Origin: Cryoendolithus antarcticus
Taxonomy: Eukaryota > Ascomycota > Dothideomycetes > Cladosporiales > Cladosporiaceae
Reading direction: 5' to 3'
Length of the DNA: 64,000 bases
NCBI GenBank assembly: GCA_002077065.1
Contig: NAJO01000003.1
Span: 1,302,001 to 1,366,000 of the forward strand
A program made the position numbers and the translations under genes. A model generated the notes under the pieces. The model did not search any database, had not been told where the DNA came from, and was given only the letters and a program-made list of their open reading frames with translations. Shown piece by piece: positions 1 to 10,400 of the stretch (its first letter is position 1; each line of letters starts with the position of its first letter).

Positions 1-1494
1 ACTCCATACCACATCCCTCGCCTTCTCGCCCTCTACTTGCAGTCGTCTTGGATTATACCCGGGGCGATTTGCAAGCAGGTTGATGAGATGGTGGATCCAG
101 GGATAGAGACGCTCGAAACGGCGCGTCAAAGGGAGGTAGCGGAGGGTGGCGGGCGTGTAGGCGACGCGGATGTAAGGGTTTGTGTAAATGCCTGTGTCTT
201 CTGAAGCGGGAGAGGGGGAGGAGAGTGAAGCGAGGTCGGCGTGGATGAGGCAGCATTCGGAGGCGTCCCAGTAGGTGTCTGTTTCAGCGCGGAAGCGAAG
301 GCCCGTCGTATCGTTGGCTGGCTGAGTGACTGCCGTCTTCGACTTTGCTGGCGTAGCAGCGCTTGGGGTATGGAGCTGCGGCTGAAACCATTTCGCCTCG
401 AACGCCACCATGCCTCCCCAACACGACTTGACCCTCACAGCATCCTTTTGCGCCAGCACGTCATTTCGACTCGTCGCACCTCCCATCTTCGTGAACCAAG
501 GGTAGAAGGGCACGCCCATCTGACTCCCCTCCGCGTCTCTCGTAGCGAAGGTGTCGTAGAACTTGAACGGGTTGATGAAGTCCACAGCACACGCTGCGCG
601 GTATTCAGTTCGATTTGTAGTCTCGTCTAGATTCGTGGAGAAGAGCAAATTCGCTGCATCGGAGGGATTGAAGAAGACGTCGTTGACGTAGATGAGCTTA
701 TCGAACTTTGTCTTCGACGCGACGGATTTTGGGTCTGTCAACGGTAGCAGCGCGCGGTTGCGCACCTCAGCCAGGAAGGCAATGCGCTTGAGCCTGCTCG
801 CTCCCGCTGGTGTCGTGACGTGTGGTAGCGCTGCTAAATCCAGGTGCTCAGACACGATGGCATTGTCTGCCGCCATGCCAGCTTCGTAGTCTAACAGCGC
901 AGCCTCTGCACCATCATCAGGATCATTCTCATAGATACTCAGGAATACGTTCTCTTCGCCGAGTACCTCCACCAGCTCGCGCAAATTTTCACCCCACTTC
1001 CCACCAAGCAGTTCGCCCTCGTGATCGTACAGACTGGTAGCGATGAACACCTTCTCATTGTTCGGATTCCCTCTTCCGCTCTTGTCGCTCCCTTCAATCC
1101 GACTCCGTAGCTCCAGATACTGCTTCGGAGGATGCGAGTAAGATGGGAAGAACAAGCCTGTGACCAGCACCAGTATCCCAACCAGATAGGGCAGTAGCAT
1201 AAGACACTGCGCCGCCCTTACCGCCCAGCCTCTTCGTCGCCGGCCTGGAGCCATGGAGAAGTATGCAGCCGTCGATCCCATCTTCCGTCGCGGATTCCGT
1301 CGCCATGGTAGTCGCCATCTTCGCGAGCGTATTGCGGGGACTTTGGAACTCTTCTCGTGGTCACGTGGCTCGTCTTCGAGTTCGTACTCAGAGGCTGTGT
1401 CATCGTAAGTGCTGAGCAGACTGTTGCCTGCAGAAAAGGAAACATTGGAGAGTAGATGGTGTTCTTCTTCTTCTGCTGGAGGGCGGAGAGCCAT
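1..1494 (-). CDS. CAP59/CMT1-family alpha-1,3-mannosyltransferase, 5' part (runs off left edge)
   Basis: An uninterrupted frame of 498 codons runs from the ATG at 1494-1492 to the window edge, so the C-terminus is missing. The protein has a cytosolic Ser/Glu/Arg-rich head (about residues 1-90), one membrane segment (about 92-116, LPYLVGILVLVTGLFF) and then a lumenal catalytic domain, which is a type II Golgi glycosyltransferase layout. The domain opens with KVFIATSLYDHEGEL and continues through GENVFLSIYEND, LIYVNDVFFNPSD and a late SCWGGMVAFEAKWF block. This order is that of the cryptococcal mannosyltransferase 1 / CAP59 family, which transfers mannose from GDP-mannose to glycans. The acceptor in an ascomycete cannot be read from sequence. 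No intron is needed. Family assignment is by recognition of motifs, not by search. Confidence 0.8.
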   Translation of the reverse strand, partial: MALRPPAEEEEHHLLSNVSFSAGNSLLSTYDDTASEYELEDEPRDHEKSSKVPAIRSRRWRLPWRRNPRRKMGSTAAYFSMAPGRRRRGWAVRAAQCLMLLPYLVGILVLVTGLFFPSYSHPPKQYLELRSRIEGSDKSGRGNPNNEKVFIATSLYDHEGELLGGKWGENLRELVEVLGEENVFLSIYENDPDDGAEAALLDYEAGMAADNAIVSEHLDLAALPHVTTPAGASRLKRIAFLAEVRNRALLPLTDPKSVASKTKFDKLIYVNDVFFNPSDAANLLFSTNLDETTNRTEYRAACAVDFINPFKFYDTFATRDAEGSQMGVPFYPWFTKMGGATSRNDVLAQKDAVRVKSCWGGMVAFEAKWFQPQLHTPSAATPAKSKTAVTQPANDTTGLRFRAETDTYWDASECCLIHADLASLSSPSPASEDTGIYTNPYIRVAYTPATLRYLPLTRRFERLYPWIHHLINLLANRPGYNPRRLQVEGEKARDVVWS

Positions 1495-2685
1495 GTTGGG
1501 CTGTGGGTCTATGGAAAGAGCGATCTCACATGCGTGGAGCGCACGTGTTTGTTCTCAATGGGGATGATCGCCGGAATTGTTACCGGTGACTGTTGCTAGG
1601 CATTGTAGAATCATACAGCCTGGTTAGGTGGAGGCAGAGCGATGGCAAGGTAGCGCAATAGAAAGGTATATATCTTATGACGGTAACGTAAAGGATAGTG
1701 ATTAGGTGCAGCCTAATCACCATTTGCGAAGCTCGCAGCTGGCTTCAATCAAGGGTGAGGCGCGGCGCAGCCATACAAAGTACAAGGGTCCGATGTCATG
1801 GCACTTAAGCTTACCTCTACGGAGCTAGCTGCGGGAGAAGCCTATGCGCAACGGCTGCCACTTTTCACGTGCTTGAGGACGACGTGGGGGATGTGGGCTT
1901 CGTGCGGTACTGCTAACAGTACTCTGTGTGCATGCGAAGGGCTCGGTGGTATGCGGATGAGGGCGTGGGTGCGCATCTAGCACAGCGTGCGGTGTGCAGG
2001 AAGGTTGCAACGATCTCATGCCAGTGAGATCCACTCAGGAACGCGATGGATCTGGCCGCAGTAGCGGATTTGGGATGAGCGTCAAACAAGCAAGACAGAT
2101 GTGTTGCGGATCAGCAGTGTCAATCGATACTATCAAGTATCTAGAGTCTCGTCATAGGCACGTCGCAACAATTCTCATCGTTCCCAGGGGTATCATCCAT
2201 AGACTCCGTATTCAATAGCACAATTCTCCACCTTGAGACCCTCAACCCTTCATATACTTCCCTCCACGCCGTTATTGCAAGGCGGCAATCAACCGTCTCT
2301 CCGCTCCTGCTTCACAGTCCTTTCACGCACAGCGTCGTCAGTAAAGACTCTCGTCAGTCAAGACTCTCGTCCGCCGCGACTCGAGGGGCGAAGTAAACAT
2401 TTCGGCAACCTGGTTCTAAGCTTGTCACGCCACTGCAAAGATCCAAGCGGACTTGGGAGCTCAGGCCTCATTGTTAAGGGCGCTGCTGACCGCTGCAGCT
2501 CAGGAGACGCCGAGTACAGCGATGTCAGTGGCGACGGCTCGGGCGCTGGCGGCAAAGCTTCGTTCGGCGTGCGTAGCGCGTCAAAGTCGCGATCTCGTGT
2601 CTTCCATAGTCGTGCCGGGCTTGCGTCTGATTCGTCCACGCCATTAGTATACGTGAATCGCTAATGTCAGAGGTGGGTGGAAATC
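1495..2685. other. Intergenic: upstream of mannosyltransferase, downstream of SGF73
   Basis: No gene is supported here. It contains a 16-bp direct tandem duplication (2337-2352 and 2353-2368, one mismatch). An open minus-strand stretch (2639-2358) has a plausible amino-acid composition but no ATG. It could be a further 3' exon of SGF73; see findings. Confidence 0.4.
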
Positions 2686-4046
2686 TCAAGCACCGCCGAC
2701 CGAAGCGACACTAGCTTTCCGGCTTGTCGCAGGTGCCATCACTGTGTCCTTGTCAGCAGGATCCCGGTATGGCGAGTGTTAGTTCACGACTCACTGCTCC
2801 TGGCGCCGGGCACCACGCTAGGACGCCTAGGATGCACGACCCCATCCGCGTCCACGATCGGCCCGGGTCTTACTGCCGGCACAGCTTGCGCAGGAGCACC
2901 AGGTACGGCAAATAAGTTGCCTCCTCTACCTCCAAGCGCGGCAGCCAACATCCCTTTAAGTCTCACGTTCTCATACTTCTTTCTCTGACTCACAAAGCTT
3001 GGATGCCAGAGCGGCGCCCCGCCCCAGGCCCTCGCGATTCCAGCCATGAACTCGTCCTTCTCCACTTCCTCGTCCACGGGCCCGAGTGGCAGTACATCGT
3101 CGTCTGGATCCGGCGCATTGGCGTCCATGACTGCTCTCTGTTGCTTCGCCTGATTCTTGCGCTGGTACTCCAGCAGCAACTTATCGTACCGCGCACTTCG
3201 CCCAGGCACGGCGCGCTTGGCACCCATAGAGTGAGATTTACAAGTCAGACTTCGCGCGCACTGTCCACCCTGAGGTAGTTCAACACCGCACTGCTTCTCA
3301 ACATCCACTGGCGCCTTGAGCTTGGAGGGTTTCGATTTCGGTCCAGCGTCGAGCTTGAGTTTCTTCTTCTTCGAAGCTGGCGCATTCAAGTCATCTTCCT
3401 CGGCTGTGGCTTTGCGCTTCTTGCCTGCTTGGCCGCCTTTGACTGCGCTCTTCTCGCCGTCCTCGTCTTCGTCCGAGTCGCCGCCGCCTCGCTCTTTGCG
3501 TGCTGCCGCGTCTCGAGCTTCTTTCGCCTCCTTCTTTTTGCGCGACTTCTCCTGCTTTTTGTTCAAGCAGCGCTCGATGTGTTTAGGCATGCCGGTCTCG
3601 GTTACTGTGCGCTTGCAGTGGTTGCACTTCAGCACTATCGGGGTATCGGACATGGGCTTGCCGTTAGGGAAAGCACGGATGAGATCTGGTGGCGGGCGGC
3701 GGAGGAGGGATTGGTGGGGTGGAGGACTCTCTTTCTTGATGCCTGGACATGTGATCAGTCCTTGTAGTGAAGGAGTGCAAATGACCGATCTGTACCATTT
3801 ACAACCACCTCGTCGTCCCAATTGCCTGGCTTCTTCACTACAGGGAGAGCCGAGACGACGTCTGACTTGATCTTGGGGGTCTTCTGTAAGTCTTCGAAGA
3901 GGGAAGCTGCCGCAGTGCCATTTGGCTTGCCTGGGCCAGACTTCTGAGGCGCGGCGGGAGCTGTGATGATGTTAGTCCTGAGCCGAGTTTCCTGTATCGG
4001 CACGTGATGACATACCCTTTCGACTCGTCGTGCCGTTAGGTGCCAT
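2686..4046 (-). CDS. SGF73: SAGA complex subunit Sgf73 (ataxin-7-like, SCA7 domain)
   Basis: Sgf73 anchors the deubiquitinating module (Ubp8-Sgf11-Sus1) to the SAGA histone acetyltransferase complex. Proposed exons on the minus strand are 4046-4016, 3960-3796, 3742-2795 and 2741-2686, giving 399 residues. Introns start GTATGT, GTACAG and GTGAGT. An N-terminal zinc finger is visible (CNHCKR...HIERC, about residues 98-117), followed by a Lys/Glu-rich linker with nuclear-localisation character. The SCA7 block is KQCGVELPQGGQCARSLTC then KSHSMGAKRAVPGRS, with its Cys/His set intact. If the last intron is not removed the protein ends at a TGA at 2786-2784 instead. I prefer splicing because of the GTGAGT donor, a CTGAC branch site and a matching frame. 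It shares a short divergent promoter with TTI1. Confidence 0.88.
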
Positions 4047-4296
4047 GATCGGCGAAGTGAAGTGTGCATGTAAAGGCAGAAGATGCTGGCATGGAATGCG
4101 ATCGCGGTGCAAGAGCATGTCATGGGTAAGAGGACGGACCACGGGGCTACGTTCCTCCGAACAAGGGTACTCTTGACATGTGAAGACAGGCAAGTATTGT
4201 GTTGAACCACATTACACTCTGTCGAACAGATGGGATTGTCAGTCTTGCTCTTCAGAAGTACACGCAGCGATTTGGAAAGATGTGAACGCCGCAATC
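4047..4296. promoter_or_regulatory. Divergent promoter region, SGF73 / TTI1
   Basis: About 250 bp separate the two start codons, so both transcripts must start here or inside the neighbouring leaders. An in-frame extension of TTI1 back to 4180 exists but lacks conserved-looking sequence. No specific transcription-factor site is claimed. Confidence 0.5.
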
Positions 4297-7200
4297 ATGC
4301 CTCACCCCGGCGCCACGATGGACGACCGACAGCAGGCTTTCCAGAAATTGAAGCCGGCCTGCGTTGCGCTCAGCCGGACAGCACTGGCTCTATCTGGACC
4401 AAAGGGTAGTGTCGCAGACCTCACGCAAGACCTAGAATCTCTACGCACTATCTTGAACTCATTCACGGCTAGAAGCTCGCCATTGGACGAGAAGCTAGCC
4501 GACTATGTCTTCTTCCCACTATCTCAAGTCCTCAAGCAAAGTCAGAAGCTCTCTCTGACATGTCTCGAGATCACGCTAGAGGTCCTAGCTGTGTTGATCG
4601 AGAATGGCTGGCGACAGCACATTCAGCATGCTCTGGCGGCTCAGATGCTGATACTCTGCACGTTGCTGGCTGGAGAAAAGCCCACCGGGCTGTCCACAGA
4701 GAAGACTACGAACGAGTTGCGGACTACAGCACTTCGTTGCCTTTGCTTCTTGTTCCGTGCTCTTGCTGGCACACATGAAGGGAGACGAGGTGTTACTGCC
4801 GAAAGTGCAGTGCCTCAGCTGGGGCAGACTATCAGCACGACGTTGGACGCCCTCGTCGATGGAGCCAGTCTCGAGCTGCAAGTCGCAGCTTCCAGAGCAC
4901 TCCATGCGTTGGCTGACACTGTGGGTGACGGCGATGTGCTTGCCTCATTTCTGCCTGGCGTTGTGTCAAAGCTTACGCGGGTGTTGGCTCCACAGACGAA
5001 GCAAAGACGAAACCATGCAGTCCTGATAGAATGCCTTGAGATCACGAGTGTTCTGCTCAAAGCTGTTCTCGGTAATCCAAGTCCAACCTCGTCAGCTCAC
5101 AAGAGATCTGCACCCGTGAACGGCAGTGGGGTAAGAAGTGAATCAAAGTCCAGGAACGGCGATGGCTACCAAACCGAGGCAAGTCCGCACGTACTGTCTG
5201 CTCTTCAACAGATCTGCAGACTGCGTGGTCATGACCGAGAGGATGTCAGAGCTGCGCTTGGGGACCTGTGCGTCACAGTCCTGCAGGATTGCAGCACTAG
5301 CCTGGCTACATCTAGAGCGCTGGCCCTCGGGACTCTTGTCTTTCTGTCTACTGACTCTCCTCGCATGTGGCCTGTCATAGAGCTCGAGAATATGCTGCAA
5401 ACAGACACCGGTCTTCTTGCTCTGCTACAAGAGCTATTTCATGATCAGCTACAGTCGCTTGTGCAGACTATGATGGGTGCAGACGAGTACCTCAAGACTC
5501 AGAAGATACAGCATCTAAGTGCTGCGTACGGGATGCTCGATCGATGCGGTGCGACCACGACCTTACTTATGCGCGCCATCGCGAAGGCGCTTGACGATAG
5601 CGTTGTCATAGTACTGCAGAGCTCAACGCTCAAATCATCACAGACAATATCGATCGAGCCTATACAATCTCTGGATCTTGCGATCCAGGATAGCGACAGT
5701 ATGCGGACCTCGTTTGGTTCTGCCCTCGTGTTGCAGCGGGGTCAAGAGCAGGTCATGGCTAGCATTGAGTCTTTCATCGAGTCGCTCGGTCGATCTCCCG
5801 CATCAACGCATTATTCGATCGACGTCGCGGGCAAGATACGGATGTCGCATGGCGACGCAAAGATCTCGCAATTCTGGACGGCTTACTCGATGGTGAAAGC
5901 GGCGATGTCAAACGATCAAGTGACAAACACAATGTTGACCACTTATGAGACGGACTCTGCGAACTCAATTGATTTTCTAGAGGAGCTTTACTCGTTCTCA
6001 CTCGATGCTCTGACTTCTAGCGTTACGGCTACAGCTCAAGATCAGATGATTCAAGGTCTTGCGCTGCGCACAGTTGCCTTACGCGCTCAAACAGCCGGCC
6101 TCGACTTCCGCGCCGAGCTTGTAGATGCTCTCTACCCGATTCTCCATACCCTGGCCAGTCCCACGCCTGCTCTGCAGCAGGACAGTATTGTTGCATTGAA
6201 CATTGTCACAGCAGCGTGTGGCTACCCAAGCACCTCAGCGCTGATCATCGAGAACTTCGACTACCTCACCAATGCAGTGGCACTGAAGCTGAACACATTC
6301 GACGTCAGTCCGCAGGCGCCACAGGTCTTGCTCATGATGCTGCGACTGGCTGGACCCGGGCTGTTGCCATACATGGAGGACACTGTAGAAAGCATCTTCG
6401 CGGCTCTGGAGAGCTACCACGGCTATGCGACGTTAGTGGAGCTGCTCTTCAGGGTGCTTGGCGTCATGGCTGAGGAGGGCATCAAGGCGCCTGCATTCGC
6501 GTCACCGAATAAGGGCTTGCTCGAGAACGTTTATGTGAAGGAAGAGCAGTGGCAACCAATGACTATGGCGAAGCTAATGAGTACACTGCGTGATCGAGCG
6601 GCAGAACGTGACAGTTTGGAATCCGCCGAAAACGATGAGTGTGGTCATCAGGCATTCCCACGAGAGCCGTGGGCAGCAGGTCCCACAACAGAGAACGAAG
6701 ACGACGACTCTGCACCTCCGCTAAATGATACTGACGTCGAAGTTCCGCCACCTGCGCCCAAGATCTACGCTCTCTTACTCAAGATCACAACACTGACCCA
6801 ACACTTCCTGCCGTCCGCTTCGCCGTCACTGCGCACCTCGCTGCTCTCATTGATCCGAACATCCATCCCTGCGATCGCACTACACGACAACTCCTTCCTG
6901 CCACTCATAAATACACTCTGGCCTGAGATCGTCTCACGCTTAGACGACGAGGAAGTCCACGTCAGGACTGCCGCGCTGGAAGTGATCGCTCTGCTATGTG
7001 AGCACGCTAGCTCGTTCATGCGGTCTAGGATCACTGTTTCGTGGCCTACGATCAAGGATCTGCATCGCCGTCTTGTCGCTGATCTCGTCAAGACTGTAGC
7101 TCCTGTGCCGAAGTCTGGGGCTCGCGAGAATGTGGAGACTGATCCAAAAGCTGTGAGTCGTGCACTTGCGCTCACTAAGCCATCGGGATCGTCAGCCGTG

Positions 7201-7491
7201 GCCGTCTATGCCGATAGCTCACTCCGACTGCTATGGGACGCCCTTGTCGGATTCCTGCTTGCAATGGTGCGGTCGACACCATCACTGGATCCGGATGTGT
7301 TTGACGAGACGCTGGAGATGCTTAAGCCTGTTTTGGATAGAGCTGACGTACGAGAGGCCTTGGAGGGTCCAAACGGGAATGCTGACGCTGTCTGGCTCAT
7401 CAGACTGCGAACTAGCGCGATGATGCCACCGACAGTGCCTAGAGCTATTGCTATCGAGGGTGCTGGATTGCACTGGGCGGAAGTACATTGA
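4297..7491 (+). CDS. TTI1: TTI1, Tel2-interacting protein 1 (TTT complex HEAT-repeat subunit)
   Basis: Tti1 forms the TTT co-chaperone with Tel2 and Tti2. It works with Hsp90/R2TP to fold and assemble PIKK kinases (TOR, ATM/Tel1, ATR/Mec1, DNA-PK relatives). A single intronless frame of 1064 residues begins at the ATG at 4297; a second ATG at 4318 starts the conserved-looking MDDRQQAFQKLKPACVALSR, so either may be used. The protein is alpha-helical throughout, as expected for HEAT/ARM repeats. The C-terminal signature SRLDDEEVHVRTAALEVIAL followed by a SWPTIKDLHRR-like block is the most recognisable Tti1 region. Length fits fungal Tti1 (about 1000-1100 residues). An acidic insert (about residues 770-810) is likely disordered. 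Function is inferred from family. Confidence 0.88.
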   Translation: MPHPGATMDDRQQAFQKLKPACVALSRTALALSGPKGSVADLTQDLESLRTILNSFTARSSPLDEKLADYVFFPLSQVLKQSQKLSLTCLEITLEVLAVLIENGWRQHIQHALAAQMLILCTLLAGEKPTGLSTEKTTNELRTTALRCLCFLFRALAGTHEGRRGVTAESAVPQLGQTISTTLDALVDGASLELQVAASRALHALADTVGDGDVLASFLPGVVSKLTRVLAPQTKQRRNHAVLIECLEITSVLLKAVLGNPSPTSSAHKRSAPVNGSGVRSESKSRNGDGYQTEASPHVLSALQQICRLRGHDREDVRAALGDLCVTVLQDCSTSLATSRALALGTLVFLSTDSPRMWPVIELENMLQTDTGLLALLQELFHDQLQSLVQTMMGADEYLKTQKIQHLSAAYGMLDRCGATTTLLMRAIAKALDDSVVIVLQSSTLKSSQTISIEPIQSLDLAIQDSDSMRTSFGSALVLQRGQEQVMASIESFIESLGRSPASTHYSIDVAGKIRMSHGDAKISQFWTAYSMVKAAMSNDQVTNTMLTTYETDSANSIDFLEELYSFSLDALTSSVTATAQDQMIQGLALRTVALRAQTAGLDFRAELVDALYPILHTLASPTPALQQDSIVALNIVTAACGYPSTSALIIENFDYLTNAVALKLNTFDVSPQAPQVLLMMLRLAGPGLLPYMEDTVESIFAALESYHGYATLVELLFRVLGVMAEEGIKAPAFASPNKGLLENVYVKEEQWQPMTMAKLMSTLRDRAAERDSLESAENDECGHQAFPREPWAAGPTTENEDDDSAPPLNDTDVEVPPPAPKIYALLLKITTLTQHFLPSASPSLRTSLLSLIRTSIPAIALHDNSFLPLINTLWPEIVSRLDDEEVHVRTAALEVIALLCEHASSFMRSRITVSWPTIKDLHRRLVADLVKTVAPVPKSGARENVETDPKAVSRALALTKPSGSSAVAVYADSSLRLLWDALVGFLLAMVRSTPSLDPDVFDETLEMLKPVLDRADVREALEGPNGNADAVWLIRLRTSAMMPPTVPRAIAIEGAGLHWAEVH

Positions 7492-10400
7492 ACCATTTTC
7501 CGAAGCATGACCTTCGTCGGACCGAGCAAACTCGACCAGCGGAAGTGCGGACTCGACACACTGTACCGCCGAAGCCCAACGACAGCAAGGATTATTTGTC
7601 ACGCTCGCCAGCGTCCAGAGCCTCGCCCTGCGTCTTCTCCACGCTCAATATGTGGATTGGCGCAGATGTTTGTTTGCACTCCGGCACATCATGCATGCAT
7701 GCAGACCGCCTCACCATGGGACAAACAAACAACTGGGCACTGATCGCATCATGCAAGCGAGGCGCGAGCTGTGTCACAGAATATAAGATGAGGCCCTCTC
7801 GTTATGATCATCTGGGTAGTCCAGCATCAACGTCACAAGCACATTTTGTCGTTACTCCCGACCGATTGTCAGACAGCTGTTGCTCGCGATCACTCGTTGC
7901 GAGGCTACATCGATTGTTCTCACGAGCATCGACATTCCATCAAGCGTACAAAACTGTTCTCGAGTCAGCGTCGTACGATCGTCCTCGCCCTCTCATCGTC
8001 GCACCCGTCAGAACCTACTTCGAGATTGAGTCCACCGCGTTCGGAAGACTCGACCGGCGATGTGTTACCACAAGTACACGCACTACAGTAACTGCACCGT
8101 TCACACACCGATACACACGCACATGTGTCCCAAGAACACCACCGAGGATCCGGCACGAGTGATCTTCTGCGAGAATTACCAGACGATCCGAGTACCGAAT
8201 GCCGGGCTTTGCCGATGCTGTCCGGTTCCGCCGATTCTACGAGTCCCTGCTTTGTCGAAGGAGAGGACGCTACAGCTTGTTGCAGAGGAGGCTGGGCAGA
8301 AGGCCGGTGCAAATGGACAAGGAGGAAAATGGGCATACCCAAGTCCGGCGCAAACGGCTAGTCCATAAACCAAGCGCACGACAGCAGCACGAAGTCAAAG
8401 TATGTGGCTCAGCGGAGGACTTCGAAACCTCAACAGCGAGCTTCACTGCAGTGCTGCGATGGGTCTCCAACAGCAATTTCTCCCCCGGAAGATCGATCCC
8501 ATCAGCATGCGGACGTCTCATCGACCATTGCAGCAGGTCAACTTCGGAAGGATCGCGGGCATGGCGTGGGACGCACTTCGCAGCTGCAGCTACGATCGAG
8601 TACTATCTGCCGCACTTGTCAAATGTAGCCAAGAAGCATGGCGGTCCTGCGGAAGACATACTTGCTTCCCTTTCGCGTACAGGCCGGCTTGGAAGAACAC
8701 ATAGTGATGTGCTGCGGATAGTGCGATGAACGACTGGGACTACATGCGAGACTTCCTGAGAGCTGCTGTGAAAGTGATGTTAGTACATTGCGAGAGCTTG
8801 TGGAGGCGATGGAGACGTTTATAGCAAGTATTAGATCGTGCCTGGCACAAGCGATGGTGGCCGATGCCCTACTTTCATGTGCCCATGTCCCTCGCGAGGC
8901 ACATGTCTGATTTTGTCGTTACTTCGATGGCCGTCATTGCATGATGCCTCCGCAATCCTGATCTCCCGCAGGAAGCTTTGAGCCATTCCAACCCTGCCAT
9001 TGTCTTCGAGCATGCGTGCAGCCACTAACCCAGCCACCTTCCATCGACCATACTACATACGGTACGTATCATACCTAGACACGGTATCTGCCGCTTAGAA
9101 CCCTACCCACCCGGATCTTCACGCCCAAGCGCAGAGACACCCCACTGAATATCACTGATGGCGCCATACGACTCGATCGAAGTCAAAGATTGCTGCCCAA
9201 GCGCTGCGCTGAAGTCTGTCGGCCTGACTCTGCACCGTCTGGATGCCGCACTCGGGACGAACCTTGAGGAAGTGAGTCGCGTGGAGGTGAGACACTGGGC
9301 ATGAAAATAGAGGATGGCGCACGATTGGACGTTTCGTGGGAGATGATGGTGATCATTTGGAAGCAGCCGACGTTGAATTTTCAGTGCTCGATCGATTGGA
9401 CCGATGCGATCGAGCAAATAATAGCAACGGCTGACAGCCCACAGAGGGCACTGGGAGTGTACATTTCCGTTGCCCCTCTCGGTCTGTAGCAATAATAGAT
9501 CGCCTCATTCTGCTAAAGACGCATCCCCAGGCGTGAGACTGACGCGGAGATGAGTGTGCGCTTTGTGCAATAGCATCGCCCGCCTTCCAGAGGTACTGCT
9601 CGGCTCACCAACGCCTTTAACCGTTCGGTGGGTCATCGCATGACCTTCGGCAGTATTGTGGCTTTCGGACTGCCGGTACATGTCGCAAGAAGGAACAAAG
9701 CATCTGTGATGATGTATGTAGGTCGCAGCAATTATGGATCTCGAGGCATGCATGTGGTCCACAATGCCGCCGTAGGGCTGCAAGGGTAGAATGCGGAGCA
9801 GGTCATGCGTGGAAGCTACCATGCTTGCAATGGAAGAAAGGGAGTGCCGTAGTTCCATCGAGCGACTGGAGAAGGGTGAGGTGTGGATGGAGTTTCACTG
9901 GGCATGCAGACGGACATGTTCGTTGATCGAGGTTAGGAAAAGGGACGGCGATCACACATGTCTTGCCACCACGCCGCGGCTGGTGTTGGCGGGCATCCGG
10001 TGCAGCAGCAGGAGATCACACGGATGTTGCAGCGGACACACGCCGAAATAGTCCACTGAGCAACCTGTGCTGTCCGAGGCATTTGCTTCTAGCATCATCA
10101 ACGCAGTCGCCATGCTGCAACCACACCGCCAACCACATGCTTATCTTTCAAACCCTCTGCGGTGCCGATCTTGCACCGATTCCGAGTAGCTGGATGTACA
10201 CAATTCCGCGTTGTTACTCTGCAATGTCGCCAGGCACGGCCACATACATTGCTCATGTACCATCGACCCAAGTTACTGTCACACACGTCGCCCTGTCGAT
10301 CCCTCGTTCCCACGCGACTTGCGCGTGGTGCTTGATGCTCCGGAAGTCGCTTCGACTAGCGTGTTGGAGAATGTAACGCAGATCTGTGTGTCTCAGATTT

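Noticed and set aside
2233..2664. Plus-strand frame of 143 codons
   Set aside because: Ser-rich, no motif, and the opposite strand reads better as a possible SGF73 exon.
7488..8729. Overlapping plus-strand frames of 176 and 224 codons
   Set aside because: Arg/Ser/His-rich, no motif, no clear intron signals joining them, and competing frames of similar quality over the same bases.
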